A stretch of DNA of 16,740 bases from DATLSM01 sp035534175 (GCA_035534175.1 DATLSM010000049.1:1-16740), one strand, 5' to 3'. Positions 1-7,764 are shown, counted from the first letter of the stretch. The notes: generated by a model from the sequence alone, not told the origin. Translations and numbers: made by a program.

Positions 1-129
1 GTTGATATGCAGGATGCGAGCTCCCTTCAAGGCGCGAGCATGAACATGTAGCTCCTCAAGAATGTGCTCGGGAACTATGTCCCGGTAGGCATCGAGTGAC
101 CAACGGCCGACGGCTACCTTCTGGAGCAT
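1..129 (-). CDS. Glycosyltransferase N-terminus, trehalose synthase (TreT)-like; partial, leaves the left edge
   Basis: Only the first 43 residues are present, read on the minus strand from an ATG at 129. A purine-rich GGCGAGGA lies about 6 bases upstream, and an in-frame stop at 154-156 limits any extension. The pattern (valine-rich start, GRWSLDAYRDIV, then ALKGARILHIN) resembles the N-terminus of GT4-family trehalose synthases that join NDP-glucose and glucose, where a LKGARVLHVN-type strand precedes the glycine-rich nucleotide-sugar region. That region and the catalytic part lie outside the window. The gene appears to have an intact start and is transcribed away from the debris to its right. 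Other GT4 enzymes with similar N-termini cannot be excluded. Confidence 0.5.
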   Translation of the reverse strand, partial: MLQKVAVGRWSLDAYRDIVPEHILEELHVHARALKGARILHIN

Positions 130-368
130 CGAGTCCTCGCCTTCTGGGGCACGTTAAGAGTGCAGCGGCTTGTCGGCGTCTCCGCAGCCCTCGGCGATGA
201 CGTGGCTGCGTTCCTAGCGTGTCGCATCGTAGCGGTCGCGTCTCGCAACAGGCCGCCGTGATCTCCACATACCCCTGGTTCCTGCTCGTGCTCGTCCTCT
301 CAGCGACTCCCGCCGCGATCCTGCTGGTCGGCAAGCTGACCCGGGCCGAGCCGGGTCTTGTCTCCGGC
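130..368. other. Stretch without an assignable gene
   Basis: This 239-base stretch holds no gene I can identify. A plus-strand reading from about 259 to 380 gives a convincing hydrophobic run (WFLLVLVLSATPAAILLVG) that could be a transmembrane segment of a lost transporter. It lacks a clear ribosome binding site and overlaps the end of the minus-strand remnant, so it is not called as a gene. Confidence 0.3.
339..356. other. Small hairpin ACCCGG-N6-CCGGGT
   Basis: Perfect 6-bp arms around a 6-base loop, placed 13 bases beyond the stop of the minus-strand membrane protein remnant. It could be a weak terminator for that lost gene, but no T tract follows on either strand, so the assignment is tentative. 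Confidence 0.2.
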
Positions 369-491
369 TCAGCCCTCGACTTCGCGGTAGTGCTCGCGCC
401 AGATCGCGCGGTAAACGCGCAGGTGGCGGGACAGGGTGCGCAGGCCGGGGATGAACGGGATGCAGATCAGCGCGAGGCTGAGGATGCCCAT
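369..491 (-). pseudogene. C-terminal remnant of a small membrane protein
   Basis: Forty codons on the minus strand, ending at a TGA at 369-371, read as a hydrophobic segment (GILSLALICIPFIPGLR) followed by a basic amphipathic tail rich in Arg, Trp and Tyr (YRAIWREHYR). This is typical of the C-terminus of an inner membrane protein. The reading frame runs directly into transposase sequence at about 492-497, so the N-terminal part has been lost at that junction. I cannot name the family. If the ApbE-like scrap at 1403-1520 belonged to the same minus-strand operon, the pair would be remnants of a flavin or electron-transfer membrane cluster; that is inference. Confidence 0.4.
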
Positions 492-494
492 GAT

Positions 495-1406
495 CGGTGA
501 TCGTGTGGCGCAAGCGCTTCTCGGAGGGTGGCCCGCAGGCGCTGACGGAGGTCATGGAGGGACGCTGGCGAAAGCGCACGATCTCCGCGGCGAAGGTGAA
601 GGAGATCGTGGTGGCGACGACGCAGAGCACGCCTCCCGGGCAGACGCACTGGAGCTGCCGCTCGATGGCAAAGGCCCAGGGGGGAAGTCCGGCAAGCGTG
701 CAGCGCATCTGGGACGCCCACGGACTAAAGCCCCACCGGGTGCGGACCTTCAAGCTCTCCACCGATCCCCGATTCACCGAGAAGCTGACCGACGTCGTCG
801 GTCTCTACCTGAATCCGCCGGAGAAGGCGCTGGTGCTGTGCGTAGATGAGAAGAGCCAGATCCAGGCGCTCGATCGCACCCAGCCGAGCCTGCCGATGAA
901 GCGCGGCCGCGCCGGCACGATGACCCACGACTTCAAGCGCAACGGGACGACCACCCTGTTCGCGGCGCTCAACACGCTCGATGGCAGCGTGATCGGGCAG
1001 TGCCTGCCCCGCCACCGCCACCAGGAGTTTCTGAAGTTCCTACGCCGCCTCGATCGTGGCTCTCCGCAGAGCTGGAGCTGCACCTGATCCTCGACAACTA
1101 CGCCACCCACATGCACGCCAACGTGGGCGCCTGGCTTGAGCGCCACCCGCGTTTTCACCTGCACTTCACGCCGACCTCGAGCTCGTGGTTAAACCTCATC
1201 GAGCGCTGGTCAGAGAGCTCACCGACAAGGCGATCCGCCGGGGTGTCTTCTACAGCGTCCACAGCGTCCCCGACCTGATCGCCGCGATCGAGGATTACCT
1301 CAAGGCCCACAACGACGACCCCAAGCCGTTTGTGTGGACCGCTTCGATCGACTCGATTCTCGAGAAGGTCGGGCGGTGTAAAGCCGTTTTAGAGACGGTG
1401 CACTAG
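495..1406 (+). mobile_element. IS630-family insertion sequence remnant
   Basis: The segment contains most of an IS630-type transposase but not its N-terminal DNA-binding region, and no terminal inverted repeats were recognised. The left boundary is where the membrane protein frame stops making sense (about 492-497). The right boundary lies close to the transposase stop at 1406, because ApbE-like sequence starts on the other strand at once. The element is therefore 5'-truncated and probably immobile. Confidence 0.7.
497..1406 (+). pseudogene. IS630-family transposase, 5'-truncated, two frameshifts
   Basis: Three consecutive frames together give one IS630 transposase. Frame one (497 to about 1066) has the first catalytic Asp in LCVDEKSQ (codon 845-847) and the typical RTQPSLPMKRGR and HDFKRNGTTTLFAALN stretches. 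Frame two (about 1067-1209) has the second Asp in LILDNYATH (1093-1095) and the catalytic Glu in SWLNLIERW (1201-1203). Frame three (about 1210-1406) has RELTDKAIRRGVFYSV and the PKPFVWTASIDSILEKV tail. Each shift is explained by one missing base: near 1066, where CCGCAG should be CCGGCAG, and near 1210, where TGGTCAG should be TGGTTCAG. The DDE triad survives, but the N-terminal helix-turn-helix is gone, so the gene is dead unless both shifts are sequencing errors. Confidence 0.85.
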
Positions 1407-1520
1407 CGTTCGTCGGCGCCGCGCCAGATCCGCACGCCCAGCCCCGATGTCGCCACCGCGCCGGAGCCGAGCCGAAGCACGTAGGCGCGCGCCTGTCAGC
1501 GGATGCTCGACGAAGACTGA
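1403..1520 (-). pseudogene. ApbE-like (FAD:protein FMN transferase) internal fragment
   Basis: On the minus strand, 1495-1403 reads YVLRLGSGAVATSGLGVRIWRG. This resembles the GAVATSG segment that ApbE-type flavin transferases carry before their HHLLDP motif. Upstream, VFVEHPLTG continues the resemblance in another frame, so a single-base shift at about 1490 is implied. The reading stops at a TAG that overlaps the transposase stop, and the HHLLDP part is absent. The fragment is probably what remains of a gene interrupted by the insertion sequence. The match rests on about 30 residues. Confidence 0.4.
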
Positions 1521-1542
1521 GCCGGCGGGGACGGCTCAGACC

Positions 1543-2145
1543 TCAGCGCAGCGCCGTCAGGGCCGCCAGGGCGCCCTGCGCCGCGCTGGTCAGGCGCTCG
1601 GCGCTCGGCGCCCGCTCGGGATCGAGCTGCCACTGGACCAGCAGGCCGTCAAAGAGGGCGATGATCAGCGACGCCAGGGCGTCGGCGTCCACGTCCGTAG
1701 AGCCGATCTCGGCGAAGGCGTCGCGGGTGGTCGCGGCGATCACCCGGTGGAAGTCGTCATAGCTCGCCGCAATCTCGGCACGCAGGTCCTCCGAGCGGGT
1801 CATCTGTGCCCAGGCCTCCAGGCAGGCGGTGATCAGCGAGCGGTTCTCCTCGAGCGTGTCCATCACACCGGCGAGGCTTCGCTGCAGCCGCTCCAGCGGC
1901 GTCGCCGGCCCGGGCTCGGCTGCCAGCGCGACCAGCGGCTTCAGCCAACGTTGGAAGGCCTCCGTGACGGCGACGTTAAGGAGGTGCTCCTTGGAGCCGA
2001 AGTGGTAGCCGATCGAGGCGAGGTTGGTGCCAGACGCAGCGACCAGATCGCGCGCCGTCGTCCTGGCGTAGCCCTTCTCCTGGAGCAAAACGATCGTCGC
2101 CTCCAGCAGGCGCTCTCTGTGACCTCCCTCACTTTCCGCAGCCAT
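1543..2145 (-). CDS. TetR/AcrR-family transcriptional repressor
   Basis: A 200-residue protein. Residues 10-55 form the TetR DNA-binding domain: RERLLEATIVLLQEKGYARTTARDLV, then the recognition helix region ASGTNLASIGYHFGSKEHLL, a textbook TetR signature. The remaining helical C-terminal domain would bind a ligand, often a hydrophobic drug or lipid. The gene is divergent from the small ORF and MMPL transporter, and a 32-bp palindrome lies between them (2158-2189), so it most likely represses both directions and responds to a transporter substrate. The start is unsure: the ATG at 2145 is chosen, but a GTG at 2154 is in frame and neither has a clear Shine-Dalgarno. Both lie within about 15 bases of the predicted transcription start, so a near-leaderless message is likely. 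Confidence 0.9.
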   Translation of the reverse strand: MAAESEGGHRERLLEATIVLLQEKGYARTTARDLVAASGTNLASIGYHFGSKEHLLNVAVTEAFQRWLKPLVALAAEPGPATPLERLQRSLAGVMDTLEENRSLITACLEAWAQMTRSEDLRAEIAASYDDFHRVIAATTRDAFAEIGSTDVDADALASLIIALFDGLLVQWQLDPERAPSAERLTSAAQGALAALTALR

Positions 2146-2157
2146 GCCGCGCACTAT

Positions 2158-2189
2158 CGTACATTCGTATAAATCTATACGGACGTATG
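2158..2189. promoter_or_regulatory. TetR operator candidate overlapping divergent promoters
   Basis: Two 14-base arms (2158-2171 and 2176-2189) are inverted copies matching at 11 of 14 positions, around a 4-base AATC centre. Each arm ends in TATACG on one strand, a good -10 hexamer, so the palindrome would cover both promoters: plus strand at 2176-2181, minus strand at 2171-2166. It is AT-rich compared with its surroundings. Its placement between a TetR gene and the transporter operon is the classical repressor arrangement. Confidence 0.65.
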
Positions 2190-2221
2190 TTTAGCTCTAA
2201 GTGATCGACAGGAGAGTCGCG

Positions 2222-2467
2222 ATGGGCAACAGCTTTCACCGGGCAGCCAGGATCGTCAACCGCCGGCTGCTCGCCGCCTCGGTCCTCGGCGCTGTCGGGC
2301 AGGCCCTGAGCGAGCCGCTGCGCCTGCGGCCGGGCGGTCGCCTCTCTGTCAACCCCGATCGCCTCAGCGGCACACTGGCCCGCTGGAAGCCCCGGGCGCA
2401 TCGCCTTGCCACAGAGGTCCAACGCATGCGCGCCGGGCCCGTGATGGCTGGATCCGCGAGGCTGTAG
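2222..2467 (+). CDS. Small uncharacterised protein upstream of the MMPL transporter
   Basis: An 81-residue basic protein that I do not recognise. The ATG at 2222 is chosen over the GTG at 2201 because AGGAG (2210-2214) lies 7 bases before it. The N-terminal half has a short hydrophobic stretch (residues 14-24, LLAASVLGAVG) that could be a weak membrane anchor. The C-terminal half is arginine-rich (LARWKPRAHRLATEVQRMR). It is the first gene after the palindromic operator and ends 17 bases before the transporter start, so it is probably co-transcribed and may be an accessory to the transporter. There are no cysteines and no known motif. Confidence 0.55.
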   Translation: MGNSFHRAARIVNRRLLAASVLGAVGQALSEPLRLRPGGRLSVNPDRLSGTLARWKPRAHRLATEVQRMRAGPVMAGSARL

Positions 2468-2484
2468 GGGTCCGCGAGGCCATC

Positions 2485-5400
2485 GTGAGCAACGCGCGCT
2501 CGCCCATCGCCGCGGCCTCCGCAGAGGACGGCGCTCCCCGCGCGGGGAGCCGCGTCTGGCTCATGCTGGGCGGATGGGCCCTGGTCATCTCGGCGCTGGC
2601 CCTGCTCGGCGGCGGCATCTCCTCCCGACTCTCTCCGGTCTCGCTGTTCGTGCCCGGCACCCCCTCGGCTCGCGCGCACGAGATGCTCGACCGCCAGTTC
2701 GGCAACTCGGTGCCGGTCACAGTGCTGCTCCAGGGTCCGGCGGGCGCGATCGACCGCCAGGGGCCGCGCCTCGTGGCCGCACTGCGTCGCCAGGGGAAGG
2801 TGGAGGTGATGTCGCCGTGGAACTCCAACGCAGAGCTCGCGACCCTGCGGCCCAAACCGACCACGGCTTTGGTCGTCGCCAACTTCATCCGCCCTGAATC
2901 CGAGGCGATGAGCGAGGTCGTGCCGGCCGCCCAGAGAATCACCCGCGAAACGGTCGGGCCGCCGGTTCGGGCCCACGTGGGCGGGGTCGCGGCGATCGGG
3001 GTGGCGATCCAGGACGAAGCGCTGGCGGCCACCCACAGCGCCGAGATTCTCGTGACGCCGATCCTGGTGATCGTCCTGCTGCTCGTCTTCCGCTCTCCCA
3101 TTGCGGCCGCGGTGCCTTTGCTGATGGGAGCCGCCACGGTGCTCGGGGGGCGCGGCCTCCTGGTGCTTGCCACCTCGGTGATCCCGATCAACTCGATCGC
3201 CGTCGCGATCGCCTCGATGATGGGGCTTGCGCTCGGGGTCGACTACGCGCTGCTGATGGTCTCGCGCCTGCGCCAGGAGCGCGATGCCGGGGCCGACCAA
3301 GGCACGGCACTCGCGATCGCCTCGCAGGCGGCTGGACGAACCATCGTGTTCGCTGGCGCCACCCTGATCATCGCCATGTTCACGGCCGCGATGGTTGCTC
3401 CCGGCGAGCTGCTCGCCTCCGTGGCGGCGGGCGTCATCATTTCCGGCTTCCTCGGTGTCCTGCTGGCGGTCTCATTGATGCCGGCGCTGCTGCAGGTTCT
3501 GGGCCCGCACCTCGAGCGCTGGCGAGTGCCGAGCCCCGCTCGGGGAGGTCGCCTGCTTGCGCTCGCGGGCGGGCTGATCGCCCGCCCCTGGATTGCGATC
3601 CCGCTGATCGTGGCCCCGATGCTCGCGATCGCGGCGCCCGCAAACGCACTCAGCATGGGACCCCCCGACCCGCGCCAGCTCCCCCCGTCGAATGCCACCC
3701 GGCAGGGTTTCGAAGCGCTGCAGAAGGCGATCGGGCCCGGCTGGGCGGCGCCGATCATGGTCGTGGCGACCGCCCGCGATGGAGTGATCACCAGACCGGA
3801 CCGGCTCAGAGCGATCTCGCGCTGGCAGGACCGCATCGCCCGTGAGCCCGACGTCTCCGCGGTGATCGGGCCCGCATCGCTGCAGAAGGCGGAGGGCCCG
3901 CTCGCGACGGTGCATCGCGCTTATGACTCGGCACCCGAGCGGCTCGCGAGCGCCCAAGGCGGGATCGCCTCGCTCCGAGCCGGCCTGCGCCGCGCCAGCA
4001 AGGGGGTCGTGAGGCTCCGGGACGGGCTCGACGCGGCTGCAACCGGGGCGGCGACGATCTCCGGTAGGACCCGCCACGCGCAGGCCGGCGCGGCGCGCCT
4101 CGAAGGCGGCCTCGCGCGGGCAAGCGCGGGCGCACGCCGGCTCTCCGGCGGCCTCGATCGCGCCGTGAGCGGCGCTGAGCGCCTCCTGCGCGGGCAGCGC
4201 CGCCTCAGCCGGGGCGCTGAGCAGCTGGCGCGTGGCATAGGCACCCTCGATGACTCGCTGCGCGGGCCGCTGGAGCAGATGGGCGTGATCTCCACCCAGC
4301 TGCACGCGTGGGCCGCCTGGATCAGGTCGCTGCGGGTACCGACCGAGATGGCGGTGGAGCGCCTCGACCGCGCCCTGCAAGAACTCGGCGGCATGACCGT
4401 AGGCAAAAGCGACCCGCGCTACGCCGCGCTGGTGAAGGAGATCCGCGAAGCGTCGGCTCTGGTCGGCACCCCGGCCGGGACCACGCCCCCGGAAAGCGCC
4501 GCCGCGCTGCCGGCCGGGGTGTCCCAGTCGCTGGCGGGAGCCCTCGGCGAAATCCAGCAGCAGCTCGCGACCTCGGTGGAATCGCTGGCCTCGCTTCCCG
4601 ACCAGCTCGACCGGCTCGCCAAGGGGGTTGGCCGGCTGCGGGTGGGCGCCAACCGGGTAGCGGCCGGCGCGCAGGCCTCAGAGCGCGGCACGCGTCAACT
4701 CCGTGCGTCGCTGCAGCGCCTGGCGCACGGAGGCCAGCGCCTCGACCATGGCGTGGGAGGAGCGCGGAGCGGCGCCGCACGGCTCGCGGGCGGGCTTGGC
4801 TCGATCGCCTCCGGGGCCGACCGCCTCTCCGGCGCTCTGCGCGGCGGGAATGCCCGCAGCGGGAAGCTGGCCGGCGGTCTCGCCAAGCCCCAGGGGCCGC
4901 TGAGCCACTACGCGGTGCTCCTGCGCAGCTACCAGCGCGGCTATCACACCCTGCGGGCGCGCTCGCCGGGCGCGCTCGACTCCGGCTACCTGATGCTCAC
5001 CGCCCTCGACGGGACCGTGCCAGCGACGCGAGAACAGATCGCGCAGGTCGTCAACGTGGACGGCGGCGGCCAGAGCGCGCGGATGTTGGTCGTGCCGGCA
5101 TCCGGCCCCAGTACCGAGCCGACCCTGCGGCTCACTCACCGGCTGCAGGGCGAGCTGCCTTCCCTCGCCCGCACCAGTGCCACAGACGTGGCGATCGGCG
5201 AAGGGGCGCAGAGCCTTGCCGACTACACCGACGCCACCATGGCCCGCCTCCCCTGGCTCGTCATCTCGCTCGCGCTGGTCGCAACCCTGACCCTGATCCT
5301 GGTGGTGCGCTCGCTGCTCCTCCCGGTCGTCGCGGTCGCCCTCAACCTGCTGACGATCGCCGCCGCGTTCGGCGCGCTGGAGCTCCTCTTCGGCTTCGAC

Positions 5401-6333
5401 GTGCTGGTCGGGCCCCACTACGTTGATGCGGTCTCGGCCGCCGGGATCCTCACCATCATGTTCGTCCTCTCGATCGACTACGAGGTGTTCCTCCTCACCC
5501 GGATGCGGGAAGCGTGGCTGCAGACGCACGACCACATCTATGCGATCGAGCACGGTCTGCGGCATACCGCGGGCGTGATCACCGGGGCAGCGACGATCAT
5601 GAGCGCGGTCTTTCTCGCCTTTGCGACAGCGCAGATCGCCTCCCTGCAGCAGTTCGGCGCCGGGCTCACCATCGCGGTCGTGCTCGACGCAACGGTGATC
5701 CGGCTGGTGCTGCTGCCGGCGATCATGCGCGCGCTGGGCCCCCGCGCCTGGTGGCTTCCGGGTTGGCTCGACCGCAGGCTGCCGAACATCGACCATGGCG
5801 GTGGCCCGGCCTTGGCGGGCTTGGCGAGAGATTCCGCGCCGCCGCCGGCCAGTGTCCCCGCGGCGGCCGTTGCGGTCGAGGCCGACCCGGTGGCGGAGCT
5901 GGGCGCCGTCGCGCATGCCGAGCACCGCCACCTGCTCGATCTGCTGACGGAGATCGAGACCGCCAGCGAGCAGGGCGAAGCCGGACGCGTCGTGGATCTC
6001 GTCCACGAGCTGCGGGCGCTCGCCGAGCCGCACTTCCGATACGAGCAGAGGGCGCTCTTCCCGCAGCTCATCGGGGCGCTCGGGCAGGACTACGTCGAGG
6101 GGCTCTACGCCGACCAGGAGAGCGTTGTCGAGACGCTGGCGCGGATCGAGGCGATCGCCGAACCGGGCGAGATACGCGAGTCCGGAGCGGCGGAGACGCT
6201 GCGACTCGTGCGGGCGGCGCGCGTATCGGTCGTGAGCTGTGACGCTCTGGCCGAGGTCGTCGAGCGCCAGCCCGCTGATGTGGCCGAGCGGGTGCTGGCG
6301 GTGCGGGAGAGGGAGCTGGTCGGTCAAACCTGA
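2485..6333 (+). CDS. MMPL/RND-family transporter with C-terminal hemerythrin-like domain
   Basis: A 1282-residue membrane transporter, longer than usual MMPL proteins. It has TM1 at about 25-45, a first periplasmic domain to about 185, then five helices (about 187-340) with the proton-relay pair D253-Y254 in GLALGVDYALLMVSRLRQE. A helix follows at 368-385, and a large second extracytoplasmic domain (about 390-920) contains two heptad-like Gly/Ala/Leu/Arg-rich arms (490-590 and 705-800), likely a long coiled-coil hairpin. The second membrane bundle (about 922-1085) repeats the motif as LSIDYEVFLLTRMREAW (D998-Y999). After a proline/alanine linker (1110-1133) comes a hemerythrin-type helical domain (about 1134-1262) with H1144/H1147 and H1183-x3-E1187, but without the later ligands. 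MMPL proteins export lipids or hydrophobic compounds using the proton gradient. Start GTG at 2485 has GAGG 5 bases upstream. Repression by the adjacent TetR is likely. Confidence 0.9.
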   Translation: MSNARSPIAAASAEDGAPRAGSRVWLMLGGWALVISALALLGGGISSRLSPVSLFVPGTPSARAHEMLDRQFGNSVPVTVLLQGPAGAIDRQGPRLVAALRRQGKVEVMSPWNSNAELATLRPKPTTALVVANFIRPESEAMSEVVPAAQRITRETVGPPVRAHVGGVAAIGVAIQDEALAATHSAEILVTPILVIVLLLVFRSPIAAAVPLLMGAATVLGGRGLLVLATSVIPINSIAVAIASMMGLALGVDYALLMVSRLRQERDAGADQGTALAIASQAAGRTIVFAGATLIIAMFTAAMVAPGELLASVAAGVIISGFLGVLLAVSLMPALLQVLGPHLERWRVPSPARGGRLLALAGGLIARPWIAIPLIVAPMLAIAAPANALSMGPPDPRQLPPSNATRQGFEALQKAIGPGWAAPIMVVATARDGVITRPDRLRAISRWQDRIAREPDVSAVIGPASLQKAEGPLATVHRAYDSAPERLASAQGGIASLRAGLRRASKGVVRLRDGLDAAATGAATISGRTRHAQAGAARLEGGLARASAGARRLSGGLDRAVSGAERLLRGQRRLSRGAEQLARGIGTLDDSLRGPLEQMGVISTQLHAWAAWIRSLRVPTEMAVERLDRALQELGGMTVGKSDPRYAALVKEIREASALVGTPAGTTPPESAAALPAGVSQSLAGALGEIQQQLATSVESLASLPDQLDRLAKGVGRLRVGANRVAAGAQASERGTRQLRASLQRLAHGGQRLDHGVGGARSGAARLAGGLGSIASGADRLSGALRGGNARSGKLAGGLAKPQGPLSHYAVLLRSYQRGYHTLRARSPGALDSGYLMLTALDGTVPATREQIAQVVNVDGGGQSARMLVVPASGPSTEPTLRLTHRLQGELPSLARTSATDVAIGEGAQSLADYTDATMARLPWLVISLALVATLTLILVVRSLLLPVVAVALNLLTIAAAFGALELLFGFDVLVGPHYVDAVSAAGILTIMFVLSIDYEVFLLTRMREAWLQTHDHIYAIEHGLRHTAGVITGAATIMSAVFLAFATAQIASLQQFGAGLTIAVVLDATVIRLVLLPAIMRALGPRAWWLPGWLDRRLPNIDHGGGPALAGLARDSAPPPASVPAAAVAVEADPVAELGAVAHAEHRHLLDLLTEIETASEQGEAGRVVDLVHELRALAEPHFRYEQRALFPQLIGALGQDYVEGLYADQESVVETLARIEAIAEPGEIRESGAAETLRLVRAARVSVVSCDALAEVVERQPADVAERVLAVRERELVGQT

Positions 6334-6490
6334 GCAGCGTGGATCCCGCCGGCACGCAGAGGGCCGCGCGGCACTGGCAGCTCCGTGACCTGCAGGCGAC
6401 CCGCTCCAAGCGCGGCGGACACGACGTTGGTGGAGCCCCGGCTGTCGGTCCCATAGATGGCCGGGCCAAGAGCGCCTTGAGTCAAGAGAA
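6324..6490 (-). other. Possible coding remnant, unassigned
   Basis: The interval between the MMPL stop and the DegV stop (6334-6596) holds no clear gene. A minus-strand frame ending at a TGA at 6324-6326 reads AIYGTDSRGSTNVVSAALG and continues to GGIHAAQV with coding-like third positions, so it may be the tail of a lost gene. I cannot match it to a family, and it has no start or ribosome binding site. Confidence 0.2.
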
Positions 6491-6596
6491 GGCAGAGGCC
6501 ATTGCGCAGACATGGCGCAGCGAAAGACACCTCACGAGACGACTCCAGCCCGGCTCCAAGCGTTTGCCATCGAGCTGATCTCCCGGGTGCGCGACG

Positions 6597-7490
6597 CTAC
6601 TCGAGGAACCTGGCGGGCATCGCGCCGATGCCCAGCATGCCCGGGCCCGCGTAGCACCCGCCCACCGGGCCGACCTCGGACACGAGCAGGGGAGGGCAGC
6701 CCATGATCTCTTGTGTGGCCTCGGCTAGCCGCGCCGCTTCCTCGGGCGCCTGGATGTGCTGCACGAGCCACGCGTCGCAGCCGTCGGCCTTGCGCTGCTT
6801 CGCGTAGTCGATAAGCCGCTGGAGCACGCGGGCGTGGGTGCGGACGCGCTCGACCGGGGTGACCTGCTCCTCCAGCGTCAGGATCGGCTTGACCTTCAGC
6901 ACCGACCCAAGCCACGCTGAGGCGGCGCCGATCCGCCCGCCGCGGCGCAGGTACTCGAGGGTGTCGAGGGCGAACCACATCTTCATCTCTTCACGCGCAT
7001 CTCGGGCGCGCTGCGCGACCTTCTCGGCGTCGCCGCCCCCAGTCGCGGCGCGTGCGGCGCCAAGCACGACCAAGGCGAGGCCGCCGCAGATGCTGGCCGA
7101 GTCGATCACCGTGACGCGGCCGGTGCCCCAGCGCTCCGCGATCTGCACCGCGGCCTGCCGCGCGGCCTCGACGGTGCCGGAGATTCCGCCGGAGAGGTGG
7201 ATCGAGACGACGTCCTGCCCTGCCTTGACCAGCGGCTCATAAGCGTTAAGGAAGTCCCCGATTGACGGCTGCGAGGTGGTGGGTGGCCGCTGGGCCCTGC
7301 CCAGCCGCTCATAGAAGGCATCGAGGTTCGATATCTCGGACTCTCGCTCAGAGCGATCGTCCCAGCTGACGTAGAGGCTAACCAGGCCGATTCCGAGATC
7401 ACCGATCAGCTCGCCGGAAAGGTAAGCGGTGGTGTCGGTCACTACCGCTACGCGGGACAGGTTCACTGACGTATGGGAGCTGGGTACCAC
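6597..7490 (-). CDS. DegV-family (FakB-like) fatty acid-binding protein
   Basis: A 297-residue protein of normal DegV length. Visible family landmarks are the N-terminal VAVVTDTTAYL strand and turn (residues 14-24), the lipid head-group loop SIHLSGGISGT (96-106), VIDSASICGG (128-137), the LRRGGRIGAASAWLGSVLKVKPIL segment in the C-terminal domain, and the closing VGPVGGCYAGPGMLGIG loop. DegV/FakB proteins bind a free fatty acid and, with a FakA kinase where present, present it for phosphorylation; no kinase is in this window. The GTG at 7490 is in frame, with AGGAG rather far upstream (about 15 bases). A GTG at 7466 would begin close to the conserved strand, so the start is uncertain. The gene stands alone, divergent from the regulator operon across a 528-base gap. 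Confidence 0.92.
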   Translation of the reverse strand: MVPSSHTSVNLSRVAVVTDTTAYLSGELIGDLGIGLVSLYVSWDDRSERESEISNLDAFYERLGRAQRPPTTSQPSIGDFLNAYEPLVKAGQDVVSIHLSGGISGTVEAARQAAVQIAERWGTGRVTVIDSASICGGLALVVLGAARAATGGGDAEKVAQRARDAREEMKMWFALDTLEYLRRGGRIGAASAWLGSVLKVKPILTLEEQVTPVERVRTHARVLQRLIDYAKQRKADGCDAWLVQHIQAPEEAARLAEATQEIMGCPPLLVSEVGPVGGCYAGPGMLGIGAMPARFLE

Positions 7491-7608
7491 ATCTCGGGCT
7501 TCGGTCTCCTATCCGGTGTAGGGACGGGTGCGCATCGGCGACGAATGTCGTTCAATCCTTAAGCAGATAGGCATCATCTGGTTGGCTCAGATAGCCGGCG
7601 AAGGGTCA

Positions 7609-7653
7609 GGGACCTTGGGACCTTGGGACCTTGGGACCTTGGGACCTTGGGAT
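7609..7653. repeat. Tandem repeat, five copies of GGGACCTT
   Basis: Five perfect copies of the 8-base unit GGGACCTT (7609-7648) are followed by a partial sixth copy GGGA. The unit is not a multiple of three and lies in non-coding DNA, so it is a simple sequence array of the type that varies by polymerase slippage. Confidence 0.95.
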
Positions 7654-7764
7654 ATGTCCGTTGGCCGCGGGCGTCGATCAAGGGCTGGCCAGGGAGGATG
7701 CTGCTGTTATCGCGGTGAGGTATCTCTCGGCCAAGTCCTAGGCTTTCGTTCCAAGCGCGCTGAA

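Noticed and set aside
2236..3300. Long minus-strand open frames opposite the start of the transporter
   Set aside because: Same antisense artefact; the residues are charged, repetitive and without family motifs.
4678..6513. 611-codon open frame on the minus strand opposite the transporter gene
   Set aside because: It mirrors the MMPL gene, whose motifs, membrane helices and proton-relay residues are clear. The mirror protein is low-complexity (Arg/Asp/His-rich) with no domain. Long antisense frames are expected at this GC content.
6334..6596. Transcription terminator after the transporter
   Set aside because: No hairpin with a T tract was found on either strand; the same was true after the other genes, so no terminators are called.
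7609..7653. CRISPR array
   Set aside because: The units are 8 bases with no spacers; it is a simple tandem repeat.
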